Shown: positions 11,394 to 12,135 of the stretch, piece by piece
Layout: each line of letters begins with the position of its first letter
Numbering within the stretch: position 1 is the stretch's first letter
NCBI GenBank assembly: GCA_005885565.1
Contig: VAXK01000072.1
Span: 5,766 to 17,900, forward strand
Reading direction: 5' to 3'
DNA: 12,135 nucleotides
From: Actinomycetota bacterium
GTDB taxonomy: Bacteria > Actinomycetota > Thermoleophilia > Gaiellales > Gaiellaceae
Notes under the pieces: model-generated
What the model saw: the letters and a program-made list of their open reading frames with translations, nothing else
What the model was told of the DNA's origin: nothing
The model's database searches: none
Translations under genes and position numbers: made by a program

Positions 11394-12135
11394 GAATCGC
11401 CGTCCTCGCGCCGGCCTGGTTCGCGGTGCCGCCGCGCGGCTACGGCGGGATCGAGTGGGTCGTCTCGCTCCTCGCGGACGGGCTCGCCGACGCGGGCCAC
11501 GACGTGACGCTCTTCGCGTCCGGCGACTCGCGCACGAAGGCGAAGCTCGAGGCGGTCTTCGCGGACCCGCCGAGCGAGCGGATCGGCAAGTCGCTTCCCG
11601 AGCTCCGGCACGCGCTCGCCTGCTACGGGCGGGCGGACGAGTTCGACGTCATCAACGACCACTCGGGCCAGGTCGCGGCGCTCGCCGGGGGCCTCGTCGA
11701 GACACCGGTCGTGCACACGCTGCACGGGCCGCTCGACGGCGAGCCGGGAGAGGTGTACGAGCGGATCGCCCACCTCGCGCGGCGGGTCGGCTTCATCTCG
11801 ATCTCGCTCAACCAGCGCAAGCCGAAGCCGGACCTGCCGTGGATCGCCAACTGCCCGAACGCGCTCGACTTCTCGCTCTATCCCTGCAAGCCGCACCGCG
11901 GCGACTACCTGCTCTTCCTCGGCCGCATGAGCGCCGACAAGGGCGCGCACCGGGCGATCGCGGTCGCGCGCGAGACAGGGCTGCCGCTCAAGCTTGCGGG
12001 CAAGAAGCAGGACGCGAAGGAGATCGAGTATTTCGCGGAGTACGTCGAGCCGCATCTCGTCGGCGGGATCGAGTACCTCGGCGAGGTGTCGCACGGGCAG
12101 AAGGTGGAGCTCCTCCAGGACGCGCGCGTGACGCT
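11390..12135 (+). CDS. Family 4 glycosyltransferase (GT-B fold), 3' end cut by window edge
   Basis: 248 residues are visible from GTG 11390; the C-terminus is beyond the window. The N-terminal Rossmann domain shows MRIAVLAPAWF, then the glycine-rich acceptor loop PPRGYGGIEWVV (14-25) and LADAGHDVTLFASGDS (32-47), a pattern common in bacterial GT4 enzymes. Residues 106-113 (PVVHTLHG) follow. The second domain begins near 172 with YLLFLGRMSADKGAHRAI (173-190), where K184 sits in the usual nucleotide-sugar binding region, and continues with KLAGK (201-205) and IEYLGEVSHGQKVELL (227-242). GT4 enzymes are retaining and transfer a sugar from a nucleotide donor; donor and acceptor cannot be told here. 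The GTGA overlap with the debranching-like gene means cotranslation. The protein is cytosolic, with no membrane helix in the visible part. Confidence 0.9.
   Translation, partial: MRIAVLAPAWFAVPPRGYGGIEWVVSLLADGLADAGHDVTLFASGDSRTKAKLEAVFADPPSERIGKSLPELRHALACYGRADEFDVINDHSGQVAALAGGLVETPVVHTLHGPLDGEPGEVYERIAHLARRVGFISISLNQRKPKPDLPWIANCPNALDFSLYPCKPHRGDYLLFLGRMSADKGAHRAIAVARETGLPLKLAGKKQDAKEIEYFAEYVEPHLVGGIEYLGEVSHGQKVELLQDARVT

Noticed and set aside
1..12135. CRISPR arrays, insertion sequences, toxin-antitoxin pairs or prophage genes
   Set aside because: No regularly spaced repeats, transposase or integrase motifs, or phage structural genes were seen on either strand.

Overview
The window is a dense, very GC-rich bacterial chromosome segment with almost no intergenic space. 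Several things point to an actinomycete, with class Thermoleophilia (Gaiella/Solirubrobacter-like) the best guess: third codon positions are almost always G or C, the tRNA gene has no encoded CCA, there is a DUF4232-type secreted protein and a lipoprotein with a C-terminal helical domain, and several genes have a TANNNT box 6-9 bases before the start codon, as in leaderless actinobacterial transcripts. The lineage is an inference from style; no marker gene is present.

Layout. (1) Bases 1-904, minus strand: a DUF4232-like secreted protein whose stop overlaps the start of a cupin thiol dioxygenase that runs off the left edge. (2) Bases 928-1000, plus strand: tRNA-Val(UAC), followed by a small, lower-GC gene for a Cys-containing, Arg/Lys/Ala-rich protein (minus strand). 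(3) Bases 1307-6495, minus strand, read right to left: a divergent membrane FtsH-like AAA protease, a single-pass membrane protein of unknown function overlapping it by 4 bases, a two-HKD phospholipase D-like protein, and a lipoprotein. (4) From 6524 rightwards, plus strand: an M48 (Ste24/CAAX-type) membrane metallopeptidase, a CDF metal efflux transporter overlapping it by one base, an SDR dehydrogenase of the YdfG type, a glycogen-debranching-like glycosidase, and a family 4 glycosyltransferase cut by the right edge.

How it may work together. The centre (about 1307-8526) looks like an envelope maintenance locus. Two unrelated membrane zinc proteases, FtsH-like and M48-like, are transcribed head to head from start codons about 30 bases apart, as if co-controlled. 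FtsH and the M48 protease HtpX cooperate in membrane protein quality control in E. coli. The neighbouring single-pass protein, PLD-family enzyme, lipoprotein and Zn-type exporter fit a membrane theme, but no joint function is proven. The right end (8586-12135) is a separate, tightly packed carbohydrate operon: SDR, debranching-like glycosidase, GT4.

The most unusual item is the FtsH-like protein. It keeps the Walker A, Walker B, arginine-finger and HEAGH motifs, but carries two insertions of roughly 80 and 43 residues inside the AAA core, and has a polytopic N-terminus in place of the usual two-helix, extracytoplasmic-domain layout. No stretch of 300 bases or more lacks a gene.
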